Both the position numbers and the translations under genes were made by a program. The notes under the pieces are model-generated. The model was given only the letters and a program-made list of their open reading frames with translations. It made no database searches and was not told the origin of the DNA. This document shows, in pieces, positions 8,322 through 17,971 of a DNA stretch of 64,000 nt. Source of the DNA: Bacillus sp. EB600. GTDB lineage: Bacteria; Bacillota; Bacilli; Bacillales; Cytobacillaceae. Position 1 is the stretch's first letter; each line of letters opens with the position of its first letter. The stretch covers positions 124,001 through 188,000 of the forward strand of contig NZ_JAEVLT010000002.1 of assembly GCF_024494385.1 (NCBI RefSeq), read 5' to 3'.

Positions 8322-9413
8322 CTATTTTTTTGCCATGGCGATTGGAATATATAAGACCTGCCCTTCGTGCACATCTTGATTCAACTCAAGTTGATTGACG
8401 CGAAGAAGATTTTGCATTGTGACATCGTAGCGCTCGGCAAGCCGGTCTAATGTATCACCTTTTTGGACAATGCAAACCTTTAGCTTTGCTTGATCATCAC
8501 CAACTTCTTCTTTTCTGGCAAAAAACTCAGTTAGCGACATACTTTTCTTTTTCGTTAATTTTTCTATAACTTTGCTTTTAAAGGTTTTTTTAGGCAAAGC
8601 TTCTGAAGTTGAACTAGAACTTGATGATGAACTTTCTTCAGCCATAATCACTTCTGTTTTTACAATTTCAACCATTTTATGTTTGTGATCCTCAGAAGTA
8701 ATTTCAACTTCCCGAGCTTCTTCGTTTCGATCTGTATAATGGTTTGCTACCGGTTCGGTAAACTCCTCATGCGATGACTGATAGGGAAAATTAGGATAGG
8801 CGCTGAACTCGGCAATGCTTTCCTCTTCCGCCTGTTTCCTTGCCTCCGCAACAAACAAATGCTGATCGTCTTTCGAACTATTTTCAGTGTCATAGGAATG
8901 TTCATCGTCTTCAACCGGTTGTTGTTCACCAACACGATTAAGTACCTCAAAATTTTGCGTCTCTTCCTTCGACTCATTTTGCTGCGTTCCATATAATCCA
9001 CTAATCGTAAGCTCTGCAGACAGCTTTAAGCAGCTTCGCTCTGGAAGAGTATAATCGAACGATTCAACCATGACATCAATATCATAAATACTTTGAATTC
9101 GATTATTTGGAATCGTAATATCGACTGGGAAGCGGTGGGAAAAATCACAGATGCCTTCATCCCGTTCCTCAACCGTTTGCACATACTTTTGGGCTGATTG
9201 ATTTTCATCTTCGCTCGAATTACTTTCAGCGGAATTTCTATATTCTCCGGTTAATTCTAAGGATCCACGGATGGTGACGTACTGATCATTTTCCTGGATG
9301 GTTATGTCGGGATCAAGTGAAATCGAAACAAGCTCTGCGACTTCCTGTCCTTTTCTAAACCACAAAGATTCCTCCAGGGAAAATCTTAGCGAGGATTGAT
9401 TATCCTGAGACAA
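8322..9413 (-). CDS. spoVID: stage VI/V sporulation coat-tethering protein SpoVID
   Basis: SpoVID drives encasement of the forespore by coat proteins and works with SafA in the mother cell. The protein is 363 aa from the TTG at 9413. This start is chosen because AAAGGAGG lies 7 nt upstream and the product then begins MSQDNQSSLRFSLEES, like known SpoVID N termini; the longer frame to 9452 has no ribosome site. The N-terminal half contains the SpoVID domain (EVAELVSISLDPDITIQE, GSLELTGEY). The middle is acidic and low in complexity, with a run of eight serines near residue 265. The C terminus is a LysM domain (CIVQKGDTLDRLAERYDV...LYIPIA). It is followed by ysxE. Confidence 0.93.
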   Translation of the reverse strand: MSQDNQSSLRFSLEESLWFRKGQEVAELVSISLDPDITIQENDQYVTIRGSLELTGEYRNSAESNSSEDENQSAQKYVQTVEERDEGICDFSHRFPVDITIPNNRIQSIYDIDVMVESFDYTLPERSCLKLSAELTISGLYGTQQNESKEETQNFEVLNRVGEQQPVEDDEHSYDTENSSKDDQHLFVAEARKQAEEESIAEFSAYPNFPYQSSHEEFTEPVANHYTDRNEEAREVEITSEDHKHKMVEIVKTEVIMAEESSSSSSSSTSEALPKKTFKSKVIEKLTKKKSMSLTEFFARKEEVGDDQAKLKVCIVQKGDTLDRLAERYDVTMQNLLRVNQLELNQDVHEGQVLYIPIAMAKK

Positions 9414-9512
9414 AGCGACTCCTCCTTTCATTTCCATGCATTTTAAAATCACTATGTCACTTACACTCTATGAAATTGACAGTCTAAATATGATAAAAAA
9501 GCATTTCGACCG

Positions 9513-9543
9513 AAAAAAACACACTCACCAATAAGTGAGTGCG
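9513..9543 (-). terminator. terminator of serine hydrolase gene
   Basis: On the minus strand, GCACTCAC / GTGAGTGTG forms a stem and is followed by seven Ts. It is almost identical to the hemL terminator at 10774-10804, so the accessory gene at 9562-10686 is bracketed by two copies of the same element. Confidence 0.8.
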
Positions 9544-9561
9544 CAGTAGTATTTCTTTTAG

Positions 9562-10686
9562 TTATCTTTGAGCAATTTGCTGGCTGTCATATCCTTTTAA
9601 AATTTTATAAATTTCTTCGGTGTATAGATCGATTTCCGTCGTTTTGCTTCTGGCATTTAACAGGATTACGATCGAGGTTTTATCCGGGTAATAGGCATGC
9701 ATGGAATACCAGCCACCTAAAACGCCAATGCTGTACACCATCGATTTATTGCTATAAAGGCCAAGACCGTAAGAGGAATGGGGTGAAGGGGTCAGGACTT
9801 GCTTAAGACTATCCTTTGAAATAAGCCTTCCATTCATTAAAGCCTGGTCATATTGGCTTAAATCATAGGCTGTCGTATAAATGTCACCGCAGGCAAAAAG
9901 CGGATAAACACTCAAGTATTTTGTCGGTTCAATCTTGTTATCCTTAAGCGTATAGCTGACTGATGTATAAGGTACAGGATGTTCCTTGGTAATAAAACCT
10001 GTTTCTTTCATCGGGACCTTGTCCAAAATATTGGTTTGAATAAAATCATGGAGATTCATTCCTGTAACTTTTTCTACAATAAAACCCAAAACGATATAGT
10101 TTGCGTCAAGGTAATCCCATTTGGTCCCTGGTTGAAACTTCAATGGTCTTTTCTCAATTTCCTGAATAAGCTTTTGCGGAGTAGTATCTCCTTTTTGCCA
10201 ATGTAATGCCTGAATTCCAGATGTATGCGTTAAAAAATGATAAAGCCTTAGATTGGCTCCATTAGGAAAATCAGGAATATACTTCGAAACCGGATCTTGA
10301 ATGTTCAATTTACCTTGTTCTTGAAGCATCATGATACTTGTTGAAACGAATGTTTTCGTGACCGAACCGATTGGAAAGGTAGTTGATGGTTGATTCATAA
10401 TCTTTTTATCCAAATCAGCGTAACCGACACCCTCATTAAAGATAGGATGACTTCCCTTTACTACTGCGACCACTCCACTTAAGTTACTTTGTTGTAAGTA
10501 GTCCCTGATGCTTTGGCGGATTTTCTCTTCCTTCGCTTGCAGAGAATTTTGTATTTTCACTGTTTCAATCTGTTTTGTATTATTTTCTTTGGCCACACTC
10601 ATCTTAATGTCTTGATTTCCGCATGCGCAAAGTAACAATACTAATACTGTGCTGTAAAGAAGAATATTTATATTCTGTAGAGTCAC
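9562..10686 (-). CDS. beta-lactamase-family serine hydrolase, predicted lipoprotein
   Basis: This is a 374-aa protein of the PF00144 type (class C beta-lactamase / DD-peptidase / esterase fold). The N terminus is a lipoprotein signal (ILLYSTVLVLLLCAC) with lipobox L-C-A-C, so it should be anchored outside the membrane. The catalytic S-x-x-K is SVTK in FPIGSVTKTF near residue 109. The second motif reads YLDANY where family members often have Y-S-N, so Asp stands in for Asn. The third motif is weak (VLGGWYS). Substrate unknown: it could be a peptide, an ester or a cell-wall stem peptide. The GTG at 10686 lacks a clear ribosome site, so the start is uncertain. It separates spoVID from hemL, unlike B. 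subtilis, and is flanked by near-identical terminators, suggesting insertion. Confidence 0.75.
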   Translation of the reverse strand: MTLQNINILLYSTVLVLLLCACGNQDIKMSVAKENNTKQIETVKIQNSLQAKEEKIRQSIRDYLQQSNLSGVVAVVKGSHPIFNEGVGYADLDKKIMNQPSTTFPIGSVTKTFVSTSIMMLQEQGKLNIQDPVSKYIPDFPNGANLRLYHFLTHTSGIQALHWQKGDTTPQKLIQEIEKRPLKFQPGTKWDYLDANYIVLGFIVEKVTGMNLHDFIQTNILDKVPMKETGFITKEHPVPYTSVSYTLKDNKIEPTKYLSVYPLFACGDIYTTAYDLSQYDQALMNGRLISKDSLKQVLTPSPHSSYGLGLYSNKSMVYSIGVLGGWYSMHAYYPDKTSIVILLNARSKTTEIDLYTEEIYKILKGYDSQQIAQR

Positions 10687-10773
10687 TTTGTCATAACACG
10701 TCTTTCTTTTTTGAATATTTCCACAATTAATTAATTATAGCATATCGAAATAAGGAGAAAGGTTTATTTTTTG

Positions 10774-10804
10774 TAAAAAACACACTCACCAATAGGTGAG
10801 TGCG
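10774..10804 (-). terminator. terminator of the hem operon
   Basis: On the minus strand, CACTCACC / GGTGAGTG surrounds a TATT loop and is followed by a TTTTTTAC tail. It ends the hemAXCDBL transcript. It is near-identical to the hairpin at 9513-9543. Confidence 0.85.
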
Positions 10805-10816
10805 CGCGTTTAAATC

Positions 10817-12103
10817 TTATTTTAATTTTGAAAAAGCCTGCTCTGCAGCTTGGATGGTCTTTTCAATGTCTTCATCCGAATGAACAGTAGAAAGGAAGAT
10901 GCCCTCGAATTGTGATGGAGGCAGGAACACACCGTTATTCGCCATTTCCCGATAATAGTTTGCAAAGAATTCAAGATTCGATGTTTTTGCTTTCTCGTAG
11001 TTAATAACATTTTCATTTGTAAAGAAGAGACCAATCATTGATCCGGCGCGGTTAAAGGTATGTGGAATATCATACTTTTCAGCCGCTTCATTGATTCCTT
11101 TTTCCAGCATATCCGCTTTATGGATAAACCCTTGATAATCTTCGGGTGTTAATTGACTTAACGTCTCAAACCCTGCTGTCATTGCCAACGGGTTCCCTGA
11201 AAGTGTACCCGCTTGATAAATCGGACCGCTAGGAGCAATTTTCTCCATAATTTCAGCTTTACCGCCGAAGGCTCCTACTGGAAGACCACCGCCAATCACC
11301 TTGCCAAGACAGGTAAGATCCGGCGTGATATTGAAATAGCCCTGGGCACAATTATAGCCAACCCGGAAACCGGTCATGACTTCGTCAAAAACAAGCAATG
11401 CACCGTATTGAGTCGTAATTTCACGCAAGCCCTCTAAAAATCCTGGCAGCGGCGGGACTACACCCATATTTCCTGCTACTGGCTCAACAATGATACAGGC
11501 AATATCTTCACCATATTTTTCAAACATTGCTTTAACACTTTCTAAGTCATTGTAAGGCACTGTAAGAGTGTTTTGGGCAATCCCCTCAGGAACACCCGGA
11601 CTGTCAGGTAAACCGAGTGTAGCTACGCCTGAGCCTGCTTTAATAAGCAATGAATCCCCATGGCCGTGGTAGCATCCTTCAAATTTCAAAATTTTATCAC
11701 GTCCAGTGTAACCTCTGGCAAGACGTAAGACACTCATTGTTGCCTCTGTACCGGAAGATACCATCCTGATAATTTCAATAGACGGAACTCGCTCCTTCAC
11801 GAGCTTAGCCAGTTTGTTTTCCATTATGGTTGGTGCACCAAAGCTTGTACCATTTTCAGCTACCTTTTTCAGTGCCTCTACCACGCGATCATTGGCATGA
11901 CCAAGAATTAGTGGACCCCATGACAAAACATAATCAATATATTCATTGCCATCAATATCATAAATTTTTGAACCTTTTCCTCTTTCCATAAAGATCGGAT
12001 CCATATTAACTGATTTAAAAGCACGAACAGGACTGTTAACACCGCCTGGCATGAGAGTTTGAGCTTCTTTAAATGCTTCAATTGATTTAGTGTATGAACG
12101 CAT
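10817..12103 (-). CDS. hemL: glutamate-1-semialdehyde 2,1-aminomutase
   Basis: HemL is a PLP enzyme that converts glutamate-1-semialdehyde to 5-aminolevulinate, the second step of the C5 haem pathway. It is 428 aa from the ATG at 12103 (GAGG, 7-nt spacer; start [11 protein letters not shown] as in the family). The longer frame to 12145 is probably not used. The class III aminotransferase core is clear: [15 protein letters not shown] at the N terminus, [16 protein letters not shown] for phosphate binding, FDEVMTGFR for the PLP-ring Asp, and the Schiff-base Lys in [17 protein letters not shown]. It is the last gene of the hem operon, 80 nt after hemB. Confidence 0.97.
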   Translation of the reverse strand: MRSYTKSIEAFKEAQTLMPGGVNSPVRAFKSVNMDPIFMERGKGSKIYDIDGNEYIDYVLSWGPLILGHANDRVVEALKKVAENGTSFGAPTIMENKLAKLVKERVPSIEIIRMVSSGTEATMSVLRLARGYTGRDKILKFEGCYHGHGDSLLIKAGSGVATLGLPDSPGVPEGIAQNTLTVPYNDLESVKAMFEKYGEDIACIIVEPVAGNMGVVPPLPGFLEGLREITTQYGALLVFDEVMTGFRVGYNCAQGYFNITPDLTCLGKVIGGGLPVGAFGGKAEIMEKIAPSGPIYQAGTLSGNPLAMTAGFETLSQLTPEDYQGFIHKADMLEKGINEAAEKYDIPHTFNRAGSMIGLFFTNENVINYEKAKTSNLEFFANYYREMANNGVFLPPSQFEGIFLSTVHSDEDIEKTIQAAEQAFSKLK

Positions 12104-12184
12104 CAGTTTCCCTCTTTTCGGATGTATAGGATCAATAGGTACCATTTGTCTCCTTTTGGTGACCGTGTTTCCAACTAACTTAGC

Positions 12185-13165
12185 TTACTTTTCTTCTTGC
12201 AGCCAGCGACAAGCGTCTTTCGCATGATAAGTGATAATGAGGTCTGCACCTGCACGTTTCATTCCGAGCAGCATTTCGAGAACCACAGGTTTCTCATCAA
12301 TCCAGCCGTTCAATGCCGCTGCTTTCACCATTGCATATTCACCGCTTACATTGTAAGTAACAATCGGAAGGGTAAAATTATTTTTTATATCACGAACGAT
12401 ATCAAGGTATGGCATACCAGGTTTTATAATTAAAAAGTCTGCGCCCTCAGCAACGTCTGATTCTGCCTCTCTAAAGGCTTCCAAGCGATTGGCTGGATCC
12501 ATTTGATAGGTTTTACGGTCGCCAAACTGTGGAGCTCCTTCTGCAGCTTCACGGAATGGTCCATAAAAAGCAGATGAATATTTAACAGCATAGGACATAA
12601 TCGGAATATCAATAAAACCAGCTTCATCCAAACCAGCGCGGATGGCAGCAACAAATCCGTCCATCATGTTGGATGGAGCAATAATATCGGCACCTGCCTT
12701 AGCTTGGCTTACGGCAGCTTTCACGAGGAGATCGAGGGATTCGTCATTTAAAATTTTCTCTCCTGATACAACTCCGCAATGACCATGACTTGTATATTCA
12801 CATAAGCATGTGTCAGCAACTACGATCATTTCTGGATATCTTTCTTTAATAAATCGAGTTCCCTCTTGGATAATCCCGTGATCGTGGAAGGCCCCTGTTC
12901 CGCATTCATCTTTTGATGCAGGAACACCAAATAAAATAACCGACTTGATCCCAAGTGAATTGATTTCTTCCAATTCAGGCTCTATTCTGTCTAGAGAGTG
13001 TTGGAAAACTCCAGGCATGGAAGATACCTCTTTACAAATATTTTCACCTTCAACAATAAAGAGCGGGTAAATAAAGTCCTCTGCCTTTAAATGATTTTCT
13101 CTTACTAATGCACGCATGTTTGCACTAGTACGCAAACGGCGATGACGTGAAAATTGAAGTTCCAT
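12185..13165 (-). CDS. hemB: delta-aminolevulinic acid dehydratase (porphobilinogen synthase)
   Basis: HemB condenses two 5-aminolevulinate molecules to porphobilinogen. It is 326 aa, the normal length. The metal-binding cysteine cluster appears as [15 protein letters not shown] near residue 117. The two Schiff-base lysines lie in [17 protein letters not shown] and [12 protein letters not shown]. The ATG at 13165 follows GGAGGT with a 7-nt spacer. It sits 14 nt after hemD and is cotranscribed with it. Confidence 0.97.
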   Translation of the reverse strand: MELQFSRHRRLRTSANMRALVRENHLKAEDFIYPLFIVEGENICKEVSSMPGVFQHSLDRIEPELEEINSLGIKSVILFGVPASKDECGTGAFHDHGIIQEGTRFIKERYPEMIVVADTCLCEYTSHGHCGVVSGEKILNDESLDLLVKAAVSQAKAGADIIAPSNMMDGFVAAIRAGLDEAGFIDIPIMSYAVKYSSAFYGPFREAAEGAPQFGDRKTYQMDPANRLEAFREAESDVAEGADFLIIKPGMPYLDIVRDIKNNFTLPIVTYNVSGEYAMVKAAALNGWIDEKPVVLEMLLGMKRAGADLIITYHAKDACRWLQEEK

Positions 13166-13179
13166 ATACTATACCTCCA

Positions 13180-13956
13180 TTATTGATCTTCAAGATAGGC
13201 ATTCATACTTTTGATCATTTCTTCGACAGTATACACTTTAGGTGAAGCATGAACAGAAAAACCGTACGATTTCAGTTTTTTCTCTGTTACCGGTCCAATA
13301 CATCCGATCAAACAGCCTTCAAGCTGATTTTCAAGCCTGTATTCCCTAATAACATCCATAAAGTGGTCAACTGTTGACGAACTTGTAAACATAAGTATAT
13401 CCAGCTGTTTTTCGGCAATCATTGTTGCCAGCTTGGTTCGGCTTTCCTCGGGCATATAGGTTTCATACACGATTGCTTCATCAACAGTGGCTCCACCATT
13501 TCGTAATGATTCTGCTATGTAATCCCTTGCAAGATTTCCTTTAGGAACAAGCACCTTTATTCCACTGTGAATGTTTGGTAAAAATTCCTCAACAAAGGTT
13601 TCTGCGACAAACTTACTTGGCAAAAATTCTGCCGTTAATCCGTTTGTACGAAGCGATTCCGCTGTCTTTTTACCAATAACAGCAATTTTGGGAAAGGTAT
13701 CCAGGTTTTTAGTTCCAATTAAGGTTATGAATGTTTCAACGGTTACCTTACTTGTGAAAATAATCCAATCATATGTATGCAGTGTTTCTAGCAATATGCG
13801 AAGCTTTTGGCCGACTTGCACCGGTCGAAAAGCAATAAGAGGGATTTCGATCGGAATCCCTCCAAAGCCTTCAAGCAAGCGTGAAAAAGATTTTGCTTCC
13901 TTTTTGTCTCTTGGAACAAGAATTTTTTTATTCTGCATGGGCAATGATTTTATCAT
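13180..13956 (-). CDS. hemD: uroporphyrinogen-III synthase
   Basis: HemD closes hydroxymethylbilane with inversion of ring D to give uroporphyrinogen III. It is 258 aa, which fits this poorly conserved family. It shows the two-lobed pattern: [19 protein letters not shown] at the N terminus, [14 protein letters not shown] in lobe one, [13 protein letters not shown] and [16 protein letters not shown] in lobe two, then [14 protein letters not shown]. The ATG at 13956 overlaps the hemC stop by ATGA, so translation is coupled, with GGTGA as the ribosome site. Family support is mainly pattern plus operon position. Confidence 0.93.
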   Translation of the reverse strand: MIKSLPMQNKKILVPRDKKEAKSFSRLLEGFGGIPIEIPLIAFRPVQVGQKLRILLETLHTYDWIIFTSKVTVETFITLIGTKNLDTFPKIAVIGKKTAESLRTNGLTAEFLPSKFVAETFVEEFLPNIHSGIKVLVPKGNLARDYIAESLRNGGATVDEAIVYETYMPEESRTKLATMIAEKQLDILMFTSSSTVDHFMDVIREYRLENQLEGCLIGCIGPVTEKKLKSYGFSVHASPKVYTVEEMIKSMNAYLEDQ

Positions 13957-14888
13957 TCACCATCAAGCTCTCGTTTAACCCTGTCAATCAAGTCTTTTGC
14001 CCCTTTTTCAATGAGCAAGTCAGCAGCTTGGTTTCCAAGTTTTTCAGGATTTTGCCCTGTCAATTCTTCTTTATAAACTTCTTTTCCATCAGGAGACGCT
14101 ACTAAAACGTTTAGAACCACTTCATCTGCTTCGTTAATATGGGCAAAGCCACCAATCGGAACCTGACAGCCGCCCTCCATTTTTTGCAGGAAAGCCCGCT
14201 CTGCCCGCACTGCTCTTTCCGTTTTCTTGTCTGTGAATTTTTCAAAAAGGTCAAGCAGCTCCTGATCGTCCTGTCGGCACTCGATTGATAATGCCCCTTG
14301 TCCGACGGCAGGGATACAAAGATCAGTATCTAAAAATTCAGTGACAACATCTGATGCCCAGCCAAGCCGAGATAAACCAGCTGCTGCAAGAATAATCGCA
14401 TCGTATTCGTCGCCTTCCAGCTTGCTTAATCTTGTGTCTACATTTCCACGGATCCATTTAATTTCTAAATCTGGCCGAGCATTTAATAATTGAGAACCGC
14501 GGCGCAGGCTGCTGGTACCAATAATGGATCCTGGTTTTAACTCTTTAAATGAAACATTATCTTTTGAAATGAGCGCATCCCGGTGATCCTCACGGAATGG
14601 GACACATCCGATCGTAAGGCCTTCCGGAAGTACCGCTGGCATATCTTTCATGCTATGTACAGCCATATCAATTTCTTTATCTAGCATGGCTTGTTCAATT
14701 TCCTTCACAAATAAGCCTTTTCCACCGACCTTTGAGAGAGTAACGTCGACAATCTTATCTCCCTTTGTGACAATTTCCTTTACCTCAAATTCAAATGGAC
14801 CGCCGAGTTTTTTAAGCTGCTCGATTACCCAATTTGTTTGTGTTAACGCTAATTTGCTCTTTCTAGACCCGACAATGATTTTTCGCAT
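13953..14888 (-). CDS. hemC: porphobilinogen deaminase (hydroxymethylbilane synthase)
   Basis: HemC links four porphobilinogens into hydroxymethylbilane on a covalent dipyrromethane cofactor. It is 311 aa from the ATG at 14888, which has AGGAGG 5-6 nt upstream and begins [18 protein letters not shown]; the longer frame is rejected. The cofactor-binding Cys is in [13 protein letters not shown] near residue 241. The active-site pattern VHSMKDMP near residue 80 and the arginines of [10 protein letters not shown] are present. It overlaps hemD by 4 nt. The gap to hemX carries two hairpins that may affect processing. Confidence 0.97.
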   Translation of the reverse strand: MRKIIVGSRKSKLALTQTNWVIEQLKKLGGPFEFEVKEIVTKGDKIVDVTLSKVGGKGLFVKEIEQAMLDKEIDMAVHSMKDMPAVLPEGLTIGCVPFREDHRDALISKDNVSFKELKPGSIIGTSSLRRGSQLLNARPDLEIKWIRGNVDTRLSKLEGDEYDAIILAAAGLSRLGWASDVVTEFLDTDLCIPAVGQGALSIECRQDDQELLDLFEKFTDKKTERAVRAERAFLQKMEGGCQVPIGGFAHINEADEVVLNVLVASPDGKEVYKEELTGQNPEKLGNQAADLLIEKGAKDLIDRVKRELDGE

Positions 14889-14918
14889 AGCTGCCTCCTG
14901 CTTCTTATCCCGCATTAA

Positions 14919-15030
14919 CGGGCAGTATAAAAAGTTAATTAAAAATAAAATTTCTAAGTACGGCTAACTGCCCGTAAATGCCCGATTGGCTCTACTAACC
15001 ATCAGTGTGGGAAAGCATCCCACTGATGGA
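14919..15030 (-). other. two intercistronic hairpins between hemX and hemC
   Basis: CGGGCAGT (14919-14926) pairs with ACTGCCCG (14967-14974) around an AT-rich loop. CCATCAGTG...TCCCACTGATGG (about 14999-15029) forms a second stem. Neither has a T-tract on the minus strand, so they are not ordinary terminators. They could be mRNA processing or stability elements inside the hem operon. Confidence 0.55.
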
Positions 15031-15039
15031 AGTTTCGCC

Positions 15040-15873
15040 TTATGAGTACCATAAATGGAAAGATGATAATTGACCAAATAAAAAAAAGTTGATTAAAACA
15101 ATCAAGAAAGATCCGACATTCCACAATGCCAAACTTTTCCCCGACATGCCCTTCCCTATCTTTAAATACAAGTAAATGCTGTATCCAGTTAAAACAATAA
15201 AGGATCCAAGCACTTTGCTGTCATACCAATGTACCCAAGGAACTTTGATCAAAACCCATTGAACTCCTAATATCAGTCCTAACATCAGCATTGGAACACC
15301 GATAACGGCTAATACATAGGATAAATGTTCAAGTTTGTTTAAATCTGCTAACCTTACTAGTCGCGTTCCCCATTTTTTCCGCTTCAGTAAGTCGTATTGA
15401 ATTAAATAAAGCAAGGAAAACACAAAGGAAAGAGAAAAGGCTCCATATGATAGAATTGCCATTGTAATATGGATCAGCAACAGTTCAGATACTAGCTTTT
15501 GGGCAACAATGTGGGATTGGTATTGTACAGGGGCGAAGGTATGGATCGCCATAACAATAAATCCAAGTATATTTGTAAAAAATACAATAAAATCCATTCT
15601 TAGTAAACGATTGATTCCAAGTGAGAGTGTAACAAGTACCCAAGCATAGAAATAAAGACCCTCAAAAATAGTTAGAACAGGAAATCTTCCAGTGTTCACC
15701 ATATATAAGCATAAAAATGCCGTTTGTAAAACCCATACAAATGCAAGTAACCAGAAGGCAATTCGATTTGCCTTCCGGTTATGATGAATGAAGTCAAAAA
15801 AATACAACAATACGCTGAAGGCATAAAGTACGACTGTTAGCTCATGCAGTCGTGACATATAGATGTCAACCAT
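15040..15873 (-). CDS. hemX: HemX, cytochrome c assembly-like membrane protein
   Basis: HemX is an integral membrane protein of the CcsA/CcmC-like family that in B. subtilis lowers the level of HemA. It is 277 aa with about eight hydrophobic segments. The motif-like stretch GVQWVLIKVPWVHWYDSK near residue 205 resembles the tryptophan-rich WWD-type loop of the family but lacks a full WGxxWxWD. The start ATG at 15873 follows AGAGGT and lies 11 nt after hemA. Role here inferred from synteny and topology. Confidence 0.9.
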   Translation of the reverse strand: MVDIYMSRLHELTVVLYAFSVLLYFFDFIHHNRKANRIAFWLLAFVWVLQTAFLCLYMVNTGRFPVLTIFEGLYFYAWVLVTLSLGINRLLRMDFIVFFTNILGFIVMAIHTFAPVQYQSHIVAQKLVSELLLIHITMAILSYGAFSLSFVFSLLYLIQYDLLKRKKWGTRLVRLADLNKLEHLSYVLAVIGVPMLMLGLILGVQWVLIKVPWVHWYDSKVLGSFIVLTGYSIYLYLKIGKGMSGKSLALWNVGSFLIVLINFFLFGQLSSFHLWYS

Positions 15874-15884
15874 CGTATTACCTC

Positions 15885-17228
15885 TTATGACTGAAAGGAA
15901 GCCTGAGGATTTTGAACCAAAGTTTTTTTGGTTTCGGCTGCCTTTGGTTGTTGCTGATCAACAAGATCTTCAATATTAAAAATCTTCATAAATAAGTCCA
16001 AAGATTTACTAGCATCAGGTTTGGCAGCCATTTCTTTAGCTTGGAGAATCGGGTCTTTTAACAGCTGATTAATAATACTTTTTGTATGTTTACTTAAGAC
16101 TTTTTTATCATGCTCGGATAAATGCGGGATTTTTCGTTCAATGCTTTCCATCGTTTCTGCTTGAATAGACAGCGCTTTTTCTCGTAATGCAGAAATGACT
16201 GGGACTACCCCAAGCATTCCAAGCCACTGCTTGAATTCAACAATTTCTTTTTCAATCATAATTGATATTTTTTCAGCAGCTTTTTTGCGCTCCTGCAGGT
16301 TTGCTTCAACAATGCCTTCCAAATCATCAATATCATATAGAAAGACATTTTCTAATTCGGCAATTTGCGGATCCAAATCTCTTGGTACAGCAATATCTAC
16401 CATAAATAGCGGCTTGCCCTTTCGCTGCTTTACTACTTTTGCAACTGTTTCTTTTGTAATGACAAAGTTCTTAGAACCGGTAGAGCTTATTAAAATATCA
16501 GCATCCACAAGAGAGCCCTCGAGTTCTTCCATCGTTTTTGCTTGTCCGGCAAAACGACCTGCAAGATCAATCGCCTTTTCAAACGTTCTGTTAATGACTG
16601 TTACTTTTCTTACACCGCTTCCATGCAGGTTTTGGGCAGCTAATTCACCCATTTTTCCTGCACCTAAAATAAGGACGTGCTTATGGTCAAGCGAACCGAA
16701 GATCTTCTTCGCTAGTTCCACAGCAGCGTAACTAACAGAGACAGCGTTTGTACCAATTTCTGTTTCAGAATGGCCGCGTTTTGCAACTGTTAATGCCTGT
16801 TTAAAAAGACGGTTAAATACTGTACCGGTAGTCTCACATTCTTGTGCCTGTAAAAATGCCGTCCGCACCTGTCCGAGGATTTGTGTTTCACCTAATATCA
16901 TTGAGGTTAAACCACAGGGAACCTTTAATAAATGTTCTATCGCTGCGTCTTCCTCATAATAATTTAAAAACGGAGAAAACTCCTCTTGCTCAAGACCAAA
17001 CCATTCAGACAAGAATTCCTTAATATAATAGCGGCCAGTATGTAGTTGATCAACAACTGCATAAATTTCGGTCCGATTACATGTCGACAAGATAATATTT
17101 TCGAGAATACTCTTTTTTGTTTGTAATTTTTTTATTGCTTCCCCAAGATCCGTTTCATTAAATGTTAACCGCTCACGAATTTCAACAGGGGCAGTTTTAT
17201 AGTTAACACCAATCACTAAAATATGCAT
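15885..17228 (-). CDS. hemA: glutamyl-tRNA reductase
   Basis: HemA reduces glutamyl-tRNA(Glu) to glutamate-1-semialdehyde with NADPH and is the first committed haem enzyme. It is 447 aa from the ATG at 17228, giving [21 protein letters not shown] as in B. subtilis; the TTG nine nt upstream is too close to GGGGGTG. The catalytic Cys is in [12 protein letters not shown] near residue 49. The Rossmann motif is [14 protein letters not shown] near residue 185, and the C-terminal dimerisation helices follow. It is the first gene of hemA-X-C-D-B-L. A PerR-like box lies about 37 nt upstream, which fits peroxide regulation known in B. subtilis. Confidence 0.97.
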   Translation of the reverse strand: MHILVIGVNYKTAPVEIRERLTFNETDLGEAIKKLQTKKSILENIILSTCNRTEIYAVVDQLHTGRYYIKEFLSEWFGLEQEEFSPFLNYYEEDAAIEHLLKVPCGLTSMILGETQILGQVRTAFLQAQECETTGTVFNRLFKQALTVAKRGHSETEIGTNAVSVSYAAVELAKKIFGSLDHKHVLILGAGKMGELAAQNLHGSGVRKVTVINRTFEKAIDLAGRFAGQAKTMEELEGSLVDADILISSTGSKNFVITKETVAKVVKQRKGKPLFMVDIAVPRDLDPQIAELENVFLYDIDDLEGIVEANLQERKKAAEKISIMIEKEIVEFKQWLGMLGVVPVISALREKALSIQAETMESIERKIPHLSEHDKKVLSKHTKSIINQLLKDPILQAKEMAAKPDASKSLDLFMKIFNIEDLVDQQQPKAAETKKTLVQNPQASFQS

Positions 17229-17264
17229 TACTTGCAAGACACCCCCACAACAATAAGGATTACA

Positions 17265-17279
17265 TTATATCTATTATAA
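17265..17279 (-). promoter_or_regulatory. candidate PerR box upstream of hemA
   Basis: On the plus strand, TTATATC-t-ATTATAA matches the 7-1-7 PerR/Fur-type consensus TTATAAT-n-ATTATAA at 12 of 14 positions. PerR control of hemA is established in B. subtilis; its presence here is inferred. The region is AT-rich, so a chance match is possible. Confidence 0.5.
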
Positions 17280-17347
17280 TTATACCACGCATTATTTTAA
17301 CTTTAGTCAAAATAATGTGAACAGAAAACGAAAGGTTATGTTACGAT

Positions 17348-17377
17348 AATTACGACTAAAATTGCTTAATTACGACA
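17348..17377 (+). promoter_or_regulatory. 10-bp direct repeats upstream of ysxD
   Basis: TAATTACGAC occurs at 17348-17357 and again at 17368-17377, start to start 20 bp, or about two helical turns. A -10-like TATAGT follows at 17386-17391 without a good -35. The layout suggests a response-regulator binding site for an activated promoter, but the regulator is unknown. Confidence 0.5.
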
Positions 17378-17447
17378 GTACTTTCTATAGTACAGTAACA
17401 AAAAATTAACAATATTTCAAGTGAACCTTTTTGGAAGTGGTGGATTC

Positions 17448-17933
17448 ATGAAAAATCAACGAATATTCCCGGGGATTATTTTAATCGGGGTTGGAGCTTA
17501 CTTTTTTTTACAGCAAACAAGCATAACTATGATGCCACAATTGTTTACTTGGCCTACATTAATGTTGATCATTGGAATTGCTTTTTTAGGTCAAGGTTAT
17601 ATTGGAAAAGATTATGAGGCCATTCTCCCTGGGGTAATACTAGTTGGATTTGGACTATATTTTCACGTCCTTAACCAATATGCTTTTTGGAGTAACCAGG
17701 TTGGCTCATTTGTACTAATTGTTGCCCTTGGCTGCCTTCTCCGTTATCAAAAGACACATTCAGGTTTATTTCAAGCAGTTCTTTTTCTAATTTTATCCAT
17801 TATTTTGTTGTTTTATGATAAAATCTCAACTTATTTCGGTCTGCTTCAAAACGGAGTTTCAATGGTGTGGAAGTTTTGGCCTCTTGTCCTAATTGGAATC
17901 GGATTTTTTCTTCTCTATAAAAGAAAGAAATAG
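17448..17933 (+). CDS. ysxD: multi-pass membrane protein, YsxD-like (LiaI/LiaF-like TM region)
   Basis: This is a 161-aa, very hydrophobic protein with about six membrane segments arranged as internal repeats of the type PGIILIGVGAYFFLQQ, WPTLMLIIGIAFLGQGY, PGVILVGFGLYF and WPLVLIGIGFFLLYKRKK. This repeated pattern resembles the LiaI-LiaF-like transmembrane region. The ATG at 17448 follows GGTGG; the upstream GTG has no site. It is divergent from hemA and convergent with engB. I assign ysxD from position (hemA-ysxD-engB in B. subtilis) and length; function unknown. A strong terminator follows the stop directly. Confidence 0.75.
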   Translation: MKNQRIFPGIILIGVGAYFFLQQTSITMMPQLFTWPTLMLIIGIAFLGQGYIGKDYEAILPGVILVGFGLYFHVLNQYAFWSNQVGSFVLIVALGCLLRYQKTHSGLFQAVLFLILSIILLFYDKISTYFGLLQNGVSMVWKFWPLVLIGIGFFLLYKRKK

Positions 17934-17967
17934 CGCTTAGCCTCAGTACTAAGCGCTTTTTCTTTAA
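17932..17967 (+). terminator. terminator of ysxD
   Basis: AGCGCTTAG (17932-17940) pairs with CTAAGCGCT (17949-17957) and is followed by TTTTCTTT. The left arm overlaps the stop codon region of ysxD. Confidence 0.9.
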
Positions 17968-17971
17968 AAGA

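Noticed and set aside
16195..16731. 178-aa plus-strand frame antisense to hemA
   Set aside because: It is Ser/Pro/Phe-rich antisense composition with no start signal; hemA on the other strand is certain.
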